From Ustilago trichophora (Eukaryota > Basidiomycota > Ustilaginomycetes > Ustilaginales > Ustilaginaceae), in contig OOIN01000032.1 in NCBI GenBank assembly GCA_900323505.1, positions 248,001-312,000 of the forward strand: a stretch of 64,000 nucleotides of DNA, written 5' to 3'. This document shows, piece by piece, positions 1 through 10,147 of the stretch. The stretch's first letter is position 1; each line of letters starts with the position of its first letter. The position numbers and the translations under genes are program-made. A model generated the notes under the pieces. That model searched no databases, had not been told where the DNA came from, and saw only the letters and a program-made list of their open reading frames with translations.

Positions 1-636
1 TACAACCTCTTTGAAGATCTCAAAGACGGCACCGTCATCCTGCAGGCGTTTGACAAGGTCATCCCCGGCAGTGTCACCTGGAAGCGCGTTAGCAAGCCCA
101 AAGAGGGCCAAGAACTCTCCCGCTTCAAAGCCGTCGAAAACACCAACTATGCCGTCGATCTCGCCAAAGCATCCAACATGCACATTGTCGGAATTCAAGG
201 CGCAGACATTGTCGACGGAACCAAAACCCTCACCCTCGGCCTCGTGTGGCAACTCATGCGACTCAACATTACAAAGACGCTCTCCTCGCTCTCCAAAGCA
301 GGTCGCGGCGTAAGCGACTCTGACATGGTCGCATGGGCCAACAATCTCGTCAAAACCAGTGGCAAATCTAGCCAGATTCGAAGTTTCAAAGATCCTCAAT
401 TGAAAACGGCCGTCTTCTTCCTGGATTTGCTCAATGCGCTAAGACCTGGAATTGTCGATTACAGCTTGGTCAATGCTGGTAGATCCGAGGAAGAGAGCAA
501 AATGAATGCCAAATTGGCCATTTCCATTGCCAGAAAATTGGGCGCTTTGATCTTTTTAGTACCAGAAGATATTATCGAACTTAGACAGAGATTGATCTTG
601 ACTTTTGTCGGTTCGTTGATGGCTATCCAGTCCTAA
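1..636 (+). CDS. SAC6: Fimbrin/plastin (actin-bundling), 3' part of gene
   Basis: The reading frame is open from base 1 to a TAA at 634-636, giving the last 211 residues; the 5' part lies outside the window. The sequence matches the C-terminal calponin-homology domains of fimbrin: it opens inside one CH domain (YNLFEDLKDG, then WKRVSKP) and carries the characteristic GIQGADIVDG and LTLGLVWQLMR segments, followed by a last CH domain ending in the fimbrin-type LRQRLILTFVGSLMA tail. Fimbrin cross-links actin filaments in cortical patches and cables and is needed for endocytosis. The gene converges on the SPF30-like gene with 194 bp between stops. That spacer has a T-run near 652-664 and a short ATG repeat. 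Confidence 0.95.
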   Translation, partial: YNLFEDLKDGTVILQAFDKVIPGSVTWKRVSKPKEGQELSRFKAVENTNYAVDLAKASNMHIVGIQGADIVDGTKTLTLGLVWQLMRLNITKTLSSLSKAGRGVSDSDMVAWANNLVKTSGKSSQIRSFKDPQLKTAVFFLDLLNALRPGIVDYSLVNAGRSEEESKMNAKLAISIARKLGALIFLVPEDIIELRQRLILTFVGSLMAIQS

Positions 637-830
637 CCTGGGAGACGGCTCTTTTTTTTTTTTTGTATAATCACAACATGATGATGATGATGTTTTTTTG
701 AATGGATGTAAAAATCACACCGTGCTCAGCTCCTGTTAGGATGTCGAGATCTTGTTGTCAAAGTACGAAACGATATGTGTACAAGATTTGGCTGCAGGGT
801 GAGTGATTAGTGCTGATACAAAAATGAGAG

Positions 831-1874
831 TCATCCCAAGGAAGGAGGACCTTTAGCACCCGACCCTGCACTATTGTTCAACTTTTTTGCATCGCTAATT
901 CCAACTTTGGCATAAGGATCACGACTAGTACCAAAGATGCTCTTTTTGAGCGTTTTGTTCTTGGTTGCCTTTGTTGCGAATTTTTGCCAGGATGCAGCTT
1001 TTTCGATTTGAATTGCGGATTTCTGTTCTCGTCGTTGAAGCTTTTTTTCGTTGCGATGTTTTTTAAGTGCACGCTCGTCCATGGGGCCACCCGTAGCGGG
1101 AGGGGGAGGAGGAGGCGGCAGGGTGTTGAATGGTGGAGGAGGTGGGGGTGGGGTATAGGATGAGGTAATTGTTTCAGTTGGTGGTGGTGGTGGAGGTGGT
1201 TGGGGGAATGATGGGCCGATGTGTGAGGTTGATGCTGAGGATTGTGGTGGTGGTGGTGATGGTGATGGTGGTGGAGAAAGGTGTGTGGAAGAAGAAACAT
1301 CAAAAGATGGCGATACTGGTGCTGGCGCTGGCGGATGTGGCTGGATAGGCTTGAGCGAGGTGGCGGGCAACATCTCTGTATTACCGTATCCTTTGTAGAC
1401 TACAGTAAACATAAGATTTGCTGGATCGCCCGCTACAGCCACAATCCGGGCCGGATAGAATCGATTATCCGCCGAGTAACGAGCAAGCACTTCTTGTCCC
1501 GTCGAGAATGCTCGTCGCATTCGAGCATTGCTTGCACCTCTTGCGCTGCTGCCATCCTGTACCGATACAGATGCTTGTGGCCCAGGAGGAGGAGACGCTA
1601 CTCCATGACTTCCACCCGTGTTTTTGCTTTGCTCATGTACCGAAGAAGGTTCTGGACGTGGTGCTAGTGCCGGTGCTGATGCTGAGACTGATGTGGATGC
1701 TATGCTGCTACTAGGTTGCGCAGCGTCGGACTGTACCAAAGATTGCGTCAATTGGATCAGATTCTCGAGCTCCTTCTTCAGCTCCTGCAACTCGGCATTA
1801 TCAGGATTTCCCTCGAGCGCGCTTGAGACTTGAGTCAGTTGAAGCCTGTATAGCTCCAATTCGGATTCGTCCAT
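831..1874 (-). CDS. SPF30/SMNDC1-like Tudor-domain splicing factor
   Basis: Single-exon gene of 347 residues. The start at 1874 (MDESELELYRLQ) is chosen because the family begins with this short helical region; an upstream in-frame extension to 1928 looks like leader. Order of elements: N-terminal coiled helix (about 1-50), Ser/Ala/Pro linker, Tudor domain at about 123-177 (TGQEVLARYSADNRFYPARI, later VVYKGYGN), a long polyproline region, and a basic C-terminal tail with the family signature SWQKF and a KSIFGTSRDPYAKVG segment. SPF30 is a U2-snRNP-associated factor that binds symmetrically dimethylated arginine on Sm proteins and helps tri-snRNP recruitment. The polyproline block (about ten short P-runs) is unusually long for the family. 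The gene is divergent from the hydrolase gene. Confidence 0.88.
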   Translation of the reverse strand: MDESELELYRLQLTQVSSALEGNPDNAELQELKKELENLIQLTQSLVQSDAAQPSSSIASTSVSASAPALAPRPEPSSVHEQSKNTGGSHGVASPPPGPQASVSVQDGSSARGASNARMRRAFSTGQEVLARYSADNRFYPARIVAVAGDPANLMFTVVYKGYGNTEMLPATSLKPIQPHPPAPAPVSPSFDVSSSTHLSPPPSPSPPPPQSSASTSHIGPSFPQPPPPPPPTETITSSYTPPPPPPPFNTLPPPPPPPATGGPMDERALKKHRNEKKLQRREQKSAIQIEKAASWQKFATKATKNKTLKKSIFGTSRDPYAKVGISDAKKLNNSAGSGAKGPPSLG

Positions 1875-2296
1875 CCTGATCTTGTCGTTGAAAAAGATGA
1901 TGCTGGTGGTAGTTGAAAGAAGAAGCAAAAGGCCAATGCAAGTATTGTAAGATACAGTTAACTAGTCGATTTTCCAGGGTCCTCGTTCAACTCCACTTTT
2001 GGCAGCCATTTTCCGTCTTACGAACCAAACCAAGTTTGAGTCTAACATTTTTATCTTGGCGGAAAATTGAATTGGCGCTTGCTCGTGAGAAAGCGTGCAT
2101 GCAGAGACGCGGTTACCACTTGAATTGCCGAGACCGGTAGACTGTGAGCGGCAACACAAAACAGGCAAGCAATCCTTTCAACCCCGCCTTTTCACCCTCG
2201 CTCCTCTTTCCGCCATTCGACCTCTCTCTCTCTCTCCTTCACCATCATCTCTGAACCATCCTCGACCCCATCTAGATCCAAAACGATTTTGAAAAA
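1875..2296. promoter_or_regulatory. Divergent intergenic region, SPF30-like / alpha-beta hydrolase
   Basis: This 422-bp spacer separates two divergent starts, so it should hold both promoters. Its right half is strongly pyrimidine-rich with a CT run at about 2219-2240, typical of leaders in this window. The hydrolase ATG follows an A-run (GAAAAAATGG). I see no convincing TATA box. Confidence 0.5.
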
Positions 2297-3259
2297 ATGG
2301 GCGCCTCAAAGACCCAGTTTTATGACCACCCAGACGGGTCTGGTTGTAAAATGGCATATCGCATCTACACGCCCTCTTCCGACGCTGCTCGATCTCGCAC
2401 CCCCTTGTACTTGATTAACGGATTGAGCGCTGTCATGGTGGACTGGTCTCCCCTATTTGAAGCACTTGGTGAAACTCGACCCGTCATCATCTCTGACCAC
2501 CGTGGCATCGGTGAATCTCCCATCTCTGACAAATGGGATCAAGATCTTTCGCTCGAGAGTATGGGATTGGACGTCATCAACCTTGCCAATCATCTTGGCC
2601 ATCATACCATCGATCTTCTCGGCTTCTCTATGGGCGGACACATTACTCAAGCCATCCTCTCCTCACCCGATCTTGCCAAGGTAGATCCCGACGATGGAGC
2701 CGTTTTAGTCGATGGCAAAGTTAAAGTACGCAAAGCCATCCTAACAGCCACCATGACCAAACTTCCACGAGGAGACGTTAACCTCAACGCCCTCAATGCC
2801 GAAGCCTCCTCCATCGCCGACAAAACCGCGCGCAACGATTTCATCACTTATAACATGATGCGCGTTCAATATCACGAAGACGTCCTCGGCCCAAACGGCT
2901 CTCTCCAATCCAAATTCGAATCCCGTCTCAATCTCGTAAGAAACACTAATCGCCCTGCACCCATCATCGCCCTCCAATTCATGGCAATCTCCTCCACCGA
3001 CCTAAGACAACAACTTGAAAACATCCCCGAATCTTGCCCAATAATGCTCATTCACGGTCATAAAGACAGAATGGTACTCTATCACGAAAGTGAAAAAATC
3101 TTACAAGGTATTAAACATGCTAAAAGGTTAAACGATACTCCTTCCACCGAGTTTGGTCACTTTTGGTACGAATACTTTGATTTGAGTTACTGGGTCAATA
3201 GTATCACTGCCTTCTTGGATCAGGGTATAGTTGGAGGTGACAAGTTGGCCAAGTTGTAA
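2297..3259 (+). CDS. Alpha/beta-hydrolase fold protein
   Basis: Single-exon gene of 320 residues. The ATG at 2297 is the first in a good context. The nucleophile elbow is GFSMGG with Ser111. The probable acid is Asp257 (LIHGHKDRMV) and the probable base His288 (TEFGHFWYEY), so the catalytic triad is intact. The SDHRGIGES segment after strand 4 is typical of the epoxide hydrolase / esterase / aminoacrylate-hydrolase-like clan. No signal peptide or membrane segment is seen, so a cytosolic enzyme is expected. The substrate cannot be deduced. It converges on the antiporter gene with 245 bp between stops. Confidence 0.85.
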   Translation: MGASKTQFYDHPDGSGCKMAYRIYTPSSDAARSRTPLYLINGLSAVMVDWSPLFEALGETRPVIISDHRGIGESPISDKWDQDLSLESMGLDVINLANHLGHHTIDLLGFSMGGHITQAILSSPDLAKVDPDDGAVLVDGKVKVRKAILTATMTKLPRGDVNLNALNAEASSIADKTARNDFITYNMMRVQYHEDVLGPNGSLQSKFESRLNLVRNTNRPAPIIALQFMAISSTDLRQQLENIPESCPIMLIHGHKDRMVLYHESEKILQGIKHAKRLNDTPSTEFGHFWYEYFDLSYWVNSITAFLDQGIVGGDKLAKL

Positions 3260-3504
3260 AAAAAACAAAAAACATAGATGCAATCAATACAAAATGTTAA
3301 GAGTGTCCATTGGTGTTTCGAATCTAGCAGCAGAGGCGAGGTTGTAGAATGCTGGGTATATTGAAACTATGCGATTCGCAAGTCGTGAGACATTGACGTG
3401 AAATGTAAGAAACATGAGGACGGCCGTGATGAAGGTAACATGAGAACCGAAAAAAACACACACACACACAAATCGTAAAAAATTAAAGCCTCGAAAGGAC
3501 ATCG

Positions 3505-6420
3505 TTAGCCCCTTCTAGCGGCAGTAAACCCAGCAGCGATAACGAGCGTACTGCTCCCATTGGCCTTTGCAAACGTCAAAGCCGTCGCCGACTCGCCAAT
3601 GACTTTGGTAATCTCGCTATTCAGCTGTCTCTCGACCGCATCTCCACCACTGTGACTCTGGATCAAGGCTTTCAGCTCGTCCCTGTGGGTCTGGCTGGGA
3701 TTCCTCCTACCACGACCGACAACGACAATGGTGGGCTGGTTTGCTTCCGTCAACTGAATCAGTTCTCGTAGCGGTCTAGCCGTCGAGATGGTCTGAATAG
3801 TTAGTCGACCACCGAAGCGATCAGATGCGATTTGATCTTCAATGCGCTGCAACGCCAGATTGTCTTCCAAAGTAGCTTCCAGCGTTGACTGTACAGGTGC
3901 ACCACCGGAGCCAGAGCCATGTTGAGTCGGGTATAGGGTATCCATGTTGCTTCCTCCGGCGCGAAGAGCGGCTTGATGGGCGTAATTGAGACTCAGCTCG
4001 TGATGAACCGTAGGTGGTACCGTGGGAAGCTGATCCTCTCCTGCTTCTTCGGAAGAGATGCGGCTCATGCGAACAACGAGCACCGAAAGATTTCGGTTGT
4101 TGGCACAAAGTCTAGCTACGAGATCCAGCGCAGCTCGATCATCAGGTCCACCCATAAATGCAACCAAGATGGGCTGTGCACCTATCCGCGAAAGAATACC
4201 CTGCTGCTCAGAGTTGATACCAGGAGAGGCAGCTTTGCGCTCGATCAACAGTCCAACATCCGTCTCTGCTGTCTGGATAATCTTTCGAACCACATTAAAG
4301 TGTTGTGCCGAGTATCTTCCCTTCAACCCCTCCGACTGGGTCGAGGATGACCAACCACCGCCAAACAGATTCTCCAATGGGTTCGCAAGCGTCGCAGCCA
4401 AAGGCGAAGAAGGGCCAGCCACCGGAGCCTCCTGTCCCGCACCATTGCCATTCGTCGAAGAAGCCTGCGACAGAGTCATGGGCAAGATGATAAAGTTGGA
4501 CCCGGTATGCTTGCAACGGCGTGTCACGGCGGTTGCAAACTCTTCCTGTGGGATGACCGACATGGTCGATTGGACGGGTAGACCGTTGAGATGGGCAAAG
4601 GTTTGGAAAACGTTGATGATGGGATCGGCTCGCATGGTGTCTTCGGATTCCGAGACTTTCATGACTGCGGAGGTGCGATCGGTAAGTTCGACCAGGCGGA
4701 GGGCGTCAATGCTGATCTGGGCTTGAGAACGGGCAGCTACGACAGAGGCATAGGGTGCCTCGGATGCCAGCACGGGGGTCTGGTAGTCTTCGGCGCCGTT
4801 GACGGATGGGTCGGTCTCATCGCCTACCTCGGTCGACTTTTCGGCTACATCGCCTTCAGAACCGGAAGAAGTCTGCTTGGATCGGCGACGGCGCAGGCCG
4901 TCTTCCTCGGAAGAGTCGGCGGAAAGCGTGTTTGCTGCGGCGAGAGTTGGCTGCATCAGCTGAACCAGCGTCATGAGACCAGGAAGATGCTCAAAGCTGC
5001 TGAGTACGACCAGCAGACGCTTGGGCGAGAGACGCGAGCTAGTATCCTGATCGTCCTCCTCATCACCGGTGACGGTCTTGCCGCCATGGTGCGAATGAAT
5101 CGAAGCATCGTCCAGACGGGTGCGGTGACTCTCGGGGTAGATCCAAAGCGTCAAAGGCGTCGTGATCACGGTCGATACAACGGCCATCAGCACAAACATG
5201 GAGAAGACCCTCGTATCCAAAATACCAGCCGACAGACCAATGTTGAGCACAATGAGCTCGACGAGACCTTTGCAGGACATGAGTGTGCCCACCGCCGCCG
5301 ACTCGCGGAGGTTGAATCCGAATGCCCTTGCTGCAACAGCGCAGCCGATGAACTTGGAGAAAAAGGCAATGACGATAATGGCCACAGTGTATGCCCAAGC
5401 TTTGCCAGAGTTGAGGTCGCCGAGGTTGGTCTTGAGGCCCGAGAGAGCAAAGTAGATGGGGAGGAAGACAACGAGGACGAGATCCTCCATCTTTTCGGTG
5501 AGAGCGATGGCGTAGCCGCCTTCGTGGGGGACCATGAGACCGACGAGGAAGGAGCCAAAGATGGGGTGGACGCCAATGATGTCGGTGATCCAAGCGCTGA
5601 CGAGGACGAGAAGGAGGGTGATCATGATCATGACTTGGTTGGGACCATTTTCAAAGCTTCCGGTGCGACGGGCGAGCCAGATGAAGGCAGGCTTGATGAG
5701 GAAGAAGAGGATGAGGACCCATCCGACGGCGCAGAGGAGAATGTAGAGCGCGGTCAGGCCGGTGTCGGCATTGACGAGCGCTACAGTCAGAGCAAGCAAG
5801 ATCCAGCCAACGACATCGTTTCCGACACCTGCGGCAAGCACAATGACGCCGACCTTGGTGTAGAGCAGCTTGGTTTCGGTAAGGATACGGGCGAGCACAG
5901 GAAAAGCAGTGATGGCCATGGCGACACCGGTGAAGAGAATGAAATGACCGAAAGAGACATTGTCACTGTTGATGAAAGAGTTGTAAATCCCAACCGAGAC
6001 CGCCGCACCCATACCGAAGGGCACGACCATTCCGGCAAGACTGATGACAGTCGACTCCTTGGCGCAGCGACGAATGACGCGCACATCAACTTCGAGACCG
6101 ACGAGGAAAAGGAAGAGCACAAGACCAAGCGTGGAGACCAAGTTGAGATAAGGCAAGGAGGGAGGTGGGAAGATGTGCTTTGTGAAGCCAGGGATGCGAC
6201 CCATGGCAGTGGGACCGAGCAAGATACCACCGATGACTTCGGCAATTACACGAGGCTGCTTGATCTTCTGAAGCACGAAACCGAGCACACGGGTGACAAT
6301 GATGATGATGGCGGCCTGGATGATGAAAAGTCGAAGCGGGTTAGAAGTCTCAAAGTGGGTGGGGTCTGCGCCGCCAATGACGCTGTCAGCGGCGCGGGGC
6401 ACGAGGAATCGTGTCGACAT
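3505..6420 (-). CDS. KHA1: K+/H+ antiporter, CPA2 family (Kha1-like)
   Basis: Single-exon gene, 971 residues, close to yeast Kha1 (873). After a short N-tail, about twelve hydrophobic segments span roughly residues 30-440: LGLVLFLFLVGLEVDV near 98-113, the Asn-Asp pair at 201-202 in AAGVGNDVVGW, and GVHPIFGSFLVGLMVP. ND rather than DD at the ion site suits the Kha1/CHX branch of CPA2. The C-terminal half (about 460-971) is soluble, with two Rossmann-like segments reminiscent of universal-stress-type folds (RLLVVLSSFEHLPGL and PILVAFMGGPDDRAAL) separated by an acidic Ser-rich linker. Kha1 exchangers act in Golgi or late-secretory membranes in potassium and pH homeostasis. A TATA-like CTATATAG lies about 250 bp upstream of the start (6671-6678). 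Confidence 0.92.
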   Translation of the reverse strand: MSTRFLVPRAADSVIGGADPTHFETSNPLRLFIIQAAIIIIVTRVLGFVLQKIKQPRVIAEVIGGILLGPTAMGRIPGFTKHIFPPPSLPYLNLVSTLGLVLFLFLVGLEVDVRVIRRCAKESTVISLAGMVVPFGMGAAVSVGIYNSFINSDNVSFGHFILFTGVAMAITAFPVLARILTETKLLYTKVGVIVLAAGVGNDVVGWILLALTVALVNADTGLTALYILLCAVGWVLILFFLIKPAFIWLARRTGSFENGPNQVMIMITLLLVLVSAWITDIIGVHPIFGSFLVGLMVPHEGGYAIALTEKMEDLVLVVFLPIYFALSGLKTNLGDLNSGKAWAYTVAIIVIAFFSKFIGCAVAARAFGFNLRESAAVGTLMSCKGLVELIVLNIGLSAGILDTRVFSMFVLMAVVSTVITTPLTLWIYPESHRTRLDDASIHSHHGGKTVTGDEEDDQDTSSRLSPKRLLVVLSSFEHLPGLMTLVQLMQPTLAAANTLSADSSEEDGLRRRRSKQTSSGSEGDVAEKSTEVGDETDPSVNGAEDYQTPVLASEAPYASVVAARSQAQISIDALRLVELTDRTSAVMKVSESEDTMRADPIINVFQTFAHLNGLPVQSTMSVIPQEEFATAVTRRCKHTGSNFIILPMTLSQASSTNGNGAGQEAPVAGPSSPLAATLANPLENLFGGGWSSSTQSEGLKGRYSAQHFNVVRKIIQTAETDVGLLIERKAASPGINSEQQGILSRIGAQPILVAFMGGPDDRAALDLVARLCANNRNLSVLVVRMSRISSEEAGEDQLPTVPPTVHHELSLNYAHQAALRAGGSNMDTLYPTQHGSGSGGAPVQSTLEATLEDNLALQRIEDQIASDRFGGRLTIQTISTARPLRELIQLTEANQPTIVVVGRGRRNPSQTHRDELKALIQSHSGGDAVERQLNSEITKVIGESATALTFAKANGSSTLVIAAGFTAARRG

Positions 6421-8700
6421 GGCTGTGAGATGTGGCGGCTTGGCTGTGGATGAGACGGAGGATATATGCAGACGTCGAACGAGCCTAGGGTGGCGGCAGA
6501 GTCAGACGCGCAACCAAGTCGATTCGATGGCCCTGAGAGAGTGTCCACGGCCTGCGTAGAGAGGAAGAGGGCGAGAGGGTGGGGATCGTCAAGCTGCGAC
6601 GGTAGAGACAACAAAGAGATGCCAAGCAAGACGGAGGATGCAAAGGAGTGGGGAATCGATAGGTTGGCACCTCTATATAGGAGTGGCGATCAGTGTCGAG
6701 CGTGTGTGGCTCGATCTGGAGGTTGCAGTGAAAGGCAAGCGAAGCAAGGAGATGCGGGGGATCCAAGCGTGGCTTGCAAGGAGAGGAATTGTTGCGGGCC
6801 AAGGGGGGCTCAAGGGGTGGGTGAAGGCCACGTGAATGCGAAGAGGAGAAGCGATTGCTAAGAATCGTAGCGTGGGGTATCAGATGCTTGAGGGTGTCGG
6901 TTGCTTGCTTTCCTTGGTGGTTGCGTGCACCAGCTGCGTTTGGGTCGGTGACAGGTGTTGAGCTCCGAATATGCAGGGGTGAGAAGGAAAAAAAGCAAGG
7001 ATGTGAGAGATCGCGTCGAACAGAGAAGGATGAAAAGAGAGAGAGAGAGAGAGAGAGCGAGTGTTGGTTTGCGGAGTTGCCAAGAGACGCGAGAGTGGCA
7101 GAGTGCTGTAAGAGAGAATTGGTGAAGGCGCCAAGCGAGGGCGGAGGGTTGGTAGAGAGAAGGATACAACTGTACTGTACCGTAAGTGAAAGGAAAGCAA
7201 AGCCAAGCCACGAGGGTGTTGTGGCAACTGCAATCTGAGCAGATCGCTTAACCGTACTGTACAAGACAGAACTCAACGCCAAGACCATGCAGTCACGCAG
7301 TCGCTTTGCACCTTTTCCCGAATCTCAAAGAGAAAAAAAAAGGGAAAAAAATGGTGACAGGGGTCCATGAGACCGAGACAACAGCTATACAAGAGCCTCT
7401 TGACCATAACGCCTCTGTTCTGCGTTGTGCGCTGTGTTCTGCTCCGATGGAACGGTCGGAGTTCACGAATAGAGAGAGAGAGAGAGAGGAAGAGAGAGAG
7501 AATGTGTGTGTGTGTGTGTATAAAGGGGCGGCAACGTGGCCTTGCAAGAGAAGCGCTGTCGATGAGGCAGGCAGTCAGGGGTTTGTGCACCCGTCAAGCC
7601 GCCGCCGCCTTGTTTGATCTTGAACTCGCCATAGAATGGCAATCCAAGCGTGGGCCTAGAGCCCACACAATCACAATACAGTATGTACATCAACAATGGA
7701 CCGCGTTCGGTCAAGCCTTGGCGCGCAATCCGTTGGCCAGACAGCGCTTGCTGTACAGAAGATGCGCTGTCACACGCGCACCGCACTTGATTTCTTGTAT
7801 AGGAGCTCATTGCATCCATCATCATCCAAGGTGCGCCATGGCCGTCAAACAGCAACCAATCACTGATCTGCACGAGAATATGAAGAGCAGCAAGATCGCC
7901 TTAACACCAACAATATGGCATTCGTAAGGAAGAGTGTGGCCTGATTGTCACAAAGCAGGTTGTTAGATCGTGTCTTGTGATTGTACAAGGCTGCAAAAAA
8001 AATGCCATCATCGCGTCGGCTTGATACAGTAGGAGAAGCAGATCGGGATTGTGGCATGTTGACAGTAGCTGTGTAACTCAAATAGTGCCAAGAGGGACAC
8101 CCACAAGGTTGCACCTGTAGTGCAGCGATTACATCAGATCCGAGTGAGACAGATGTCAAAAATAGCAAAAAAACAAAAACAAAAACAAAAAAAGGAGAAA
8201 CACTGTACAGTATGTGTTTTCCTCGTTTCCTCGCTGTGAACCTTGGTAAAAGCACAACATTACTGTGCTGTACCGTTTGTACAGGATTCTCCGCCGTGGG
8301 CTTGGGTTGTCATTCTTACAGTATGACGCCCAAAACAGGCTGACGCGCAAATGTGCCAGTCTCTCTCACACTTGGTTGGTGAAATTCGGCAGAGTCGACG
8401 CGACCGAGCGGAAGGGGCGTGAAACTTGAAACAAGTTTGCGTCACACATGATCATCCAGGCCACTGTACAGTACACGGAGCTCTTGGATCACTTCCAGGT
8501 CGCGCCTCTCACTTCAATCTTGGCTGTGTAACCTCGACATCTAATAAGAATGAGACACTTACAGGTTATAAGGGCGAGAGTTAGAGAGAGAGAGTTGACT
8601 GACAAGGAAGAGGGAAAAAGCACGGACGGGAAGGGAAGGGTAGGGAAAGGCAAGGCAAGGCAAGGCAAGGCAAGAGGAGGAAAAAAGAAGCGTCAAAATG

Positions 8701-8725
8701 TGTACTGTACTGTACTGTACTGTAC
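8701..8725. repeat. (TGTAC)5 tandem array
   Basis: Five perfect head-to-tail copies of the pentamer TGTAC. Because GTAC is palindromic, the array can pair with itself. Single, double and inverted variants are scattered through the other intergenic regions. Confidence 0.95.
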
Positions 8726-8950
8726 ACAAAAGGGCCACCAGATCTAGGGAGGCCAAAGTTGGGATTTGTATGCAAAATGATGAATTCGTGCTCCGAGGTA
8801 CCTTCGCTATATAAATCTATAAATCAATTCAACTCTTGTGACATCCTTGATCCAAAGCGACATGATGGAATTGCATTTTTTTTAACTCAATTTGTAGTCA
8901 ACTCCACTTTGTCTCTTTTTCAACTGACTGACTGTGCTCACACGCTACAC

Positions 8951-8975
8951 TGTACTGTACTGTACTGTACTGTAC
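8951..8975. repeat. (TGTAC)5 tandem array, second copy
   Basis: A second perfect run of five TGTAC units, exactly 250 bp to the right of the first and in the same orientation. The flanks of the two arrays are unrelated, so this is not a simple duplication of a larger block. Confidence 0.95.
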
Positions 8976-9398
8976 ACTACGGCATAACAAACTCAGCTGT
9001 GCCGTCTGTTCCCTCCACTCTCGACACAAGACGACAGCGCGCCGCCTTTTTGGATTGAGAAAGAGAAAGAGAGAGACAGAGAGAGAGATTGTGCTGTAGG
9101 TAGCACCAACCACAAAGCAGCTACTTTACTGCAGTCTACTATGTGTACTGTACAGTACTGTATTGCATTGCTCTCCCGAAGCCATCTTCCACATTCTCTC
9201 TCCCTCTCTCGCTTTCCCCTCCTCCCTTACCTCCGGTCGTTTGCTCGCTCGCTCACTCAATCCCACGCTCATCTTGATCACCTGTCACCCTGTTCTACAG
9301 TACATTGTTTCGTCACCATCCGGCTTGCACAGTAACAGCCCGTACCAACATTCACAATCGCACACCGACATCCACTTGATCTCTTCGCATCGTCGCCT

Positions 9399-9425
9399 CA
9401 TCATCATCATCATCATCATCATCAT
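9399..9425 (+). repeat. (CAT)n microsatellite
   Basis: About nine CAT/ATC triplets in the presumed leader of the histidine kinase gene. The phase reads ATC/TCA/CAT, so no ATG is created on the + strand. Confidence 0.85.
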
Positions 9426-9931
9426 TCTCCCTCCACCAACTCGGCATAGGGTACGATCCAAACAGAAGACCCTTACATCCAACCACAATCCGCTACTAGC
9501 ATCGACACCACCCAACGCCAACTTCTGCTCGACATTTCACAAGCGCACCATCGGCTTGATTCATTCCGACTCCAGCGCTCAACTACAGCGCTCCAACGCC
9601 ATCTTGATCGCTCCAAGCTCATTTATCCACTGCGCTCGTCTCGTCGCACGGCCTTCACCCCGCGCGTCACATTCCGCTACCATCTTCTCAACCATCTTGC
9701 CTATTCACAGTTCCTATTCACAATTTCGCCTACAAGCTGCCCTCTGTAATCTTCCGGCTTCCGCTCGTCAAGCCTAGGCTACACACTTCGTTCGTCGCTC
9801 GTCTTTCATATACACGTCCAGACCATCAGCGCACCGACTGTCCATCCGACCCAGTGTTCAAGCAGCCACAAATCATCCCTCTTTCTTTCACGCCTTCATT
9901 CACCAAAACCACCGTCAGCTCCTCAGATCAG

Positions 9932-9949
9932 ATGACTTCATCCGCCTAG
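9932..9949 (+). promoter_or_regulatory. Minimal upstream ORF (5 codons) in histidine kinase leader
   Basis: ATG ACT TCA TCC GCC TAG lies 199 nt upstream of the kinase ATG. By eye it is the only ATG on the + strand between 9142 and 10147. If transcription starts upstream of 9932, scanning ribosomes must meet this uORF first. No transcript data support the leader boundaries. Confidence 0.4.
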
Positions 9950-10147
9950 ATTGAATATCTGCACCACGCTGCTCTTCCACACTCTGATCCCCTTCTGCCA
10001 TCTCAGCCTCGACCATTTGGCCTCTGCTGAATCCTTTGCCACCTTGCGCGTACATACAGGTTTCGTTGCTATCGTCACAACATCCTCGCCTTTTGCCACT
10101 ACACTCAGCTGTGCAGCCTCGCGTGGCCTCGATAGCTTCCACTCACC

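Larger units (their letters stand above)
6421..10147. other. 3.7-kb divergent intergenic region (antiporter / histidine kinase)
   Basis: No protein-coding gene is supported. The left part (about 6421-7300) is probable promoter and leader of the antiporter, with GA/CT-rich tracts. The middle (7150-9170) has many TGTAC-type elements, including two (TGTAC)5 arrays, and a CATCAT microsatellite lies further right (9399-9425). The right part (9142-10147) is a CT/CA-rich stretch almost without ATG and probably the leader of the kinase mRNA. Longer open frames here (for example 9163-9777) start at TTG and consist of Ser/Pro/Arg-rich translations of pyrimidine tracts. Confidence 0.6.

Noticed and set aside
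878..1303. His-rich frame overlapping the SPF30-like gene
   Set aside because: It is the shifted reading of the polyproline codons of the real gene.
4591..6453. 620-codon open frame antisense to the K+/H+ antiporter
   Set aside because: It mirrors the codon bias of a strongly coding opposite strand, is rich in Glu/Asp/Gly/His without a fold, and has no family resemblance.
9163..9777. 204-codon open frame upstream of the histidine kinase
   Set aside because: Begins at TTG, contains no ATG, and translates CT-rich leader sequence.
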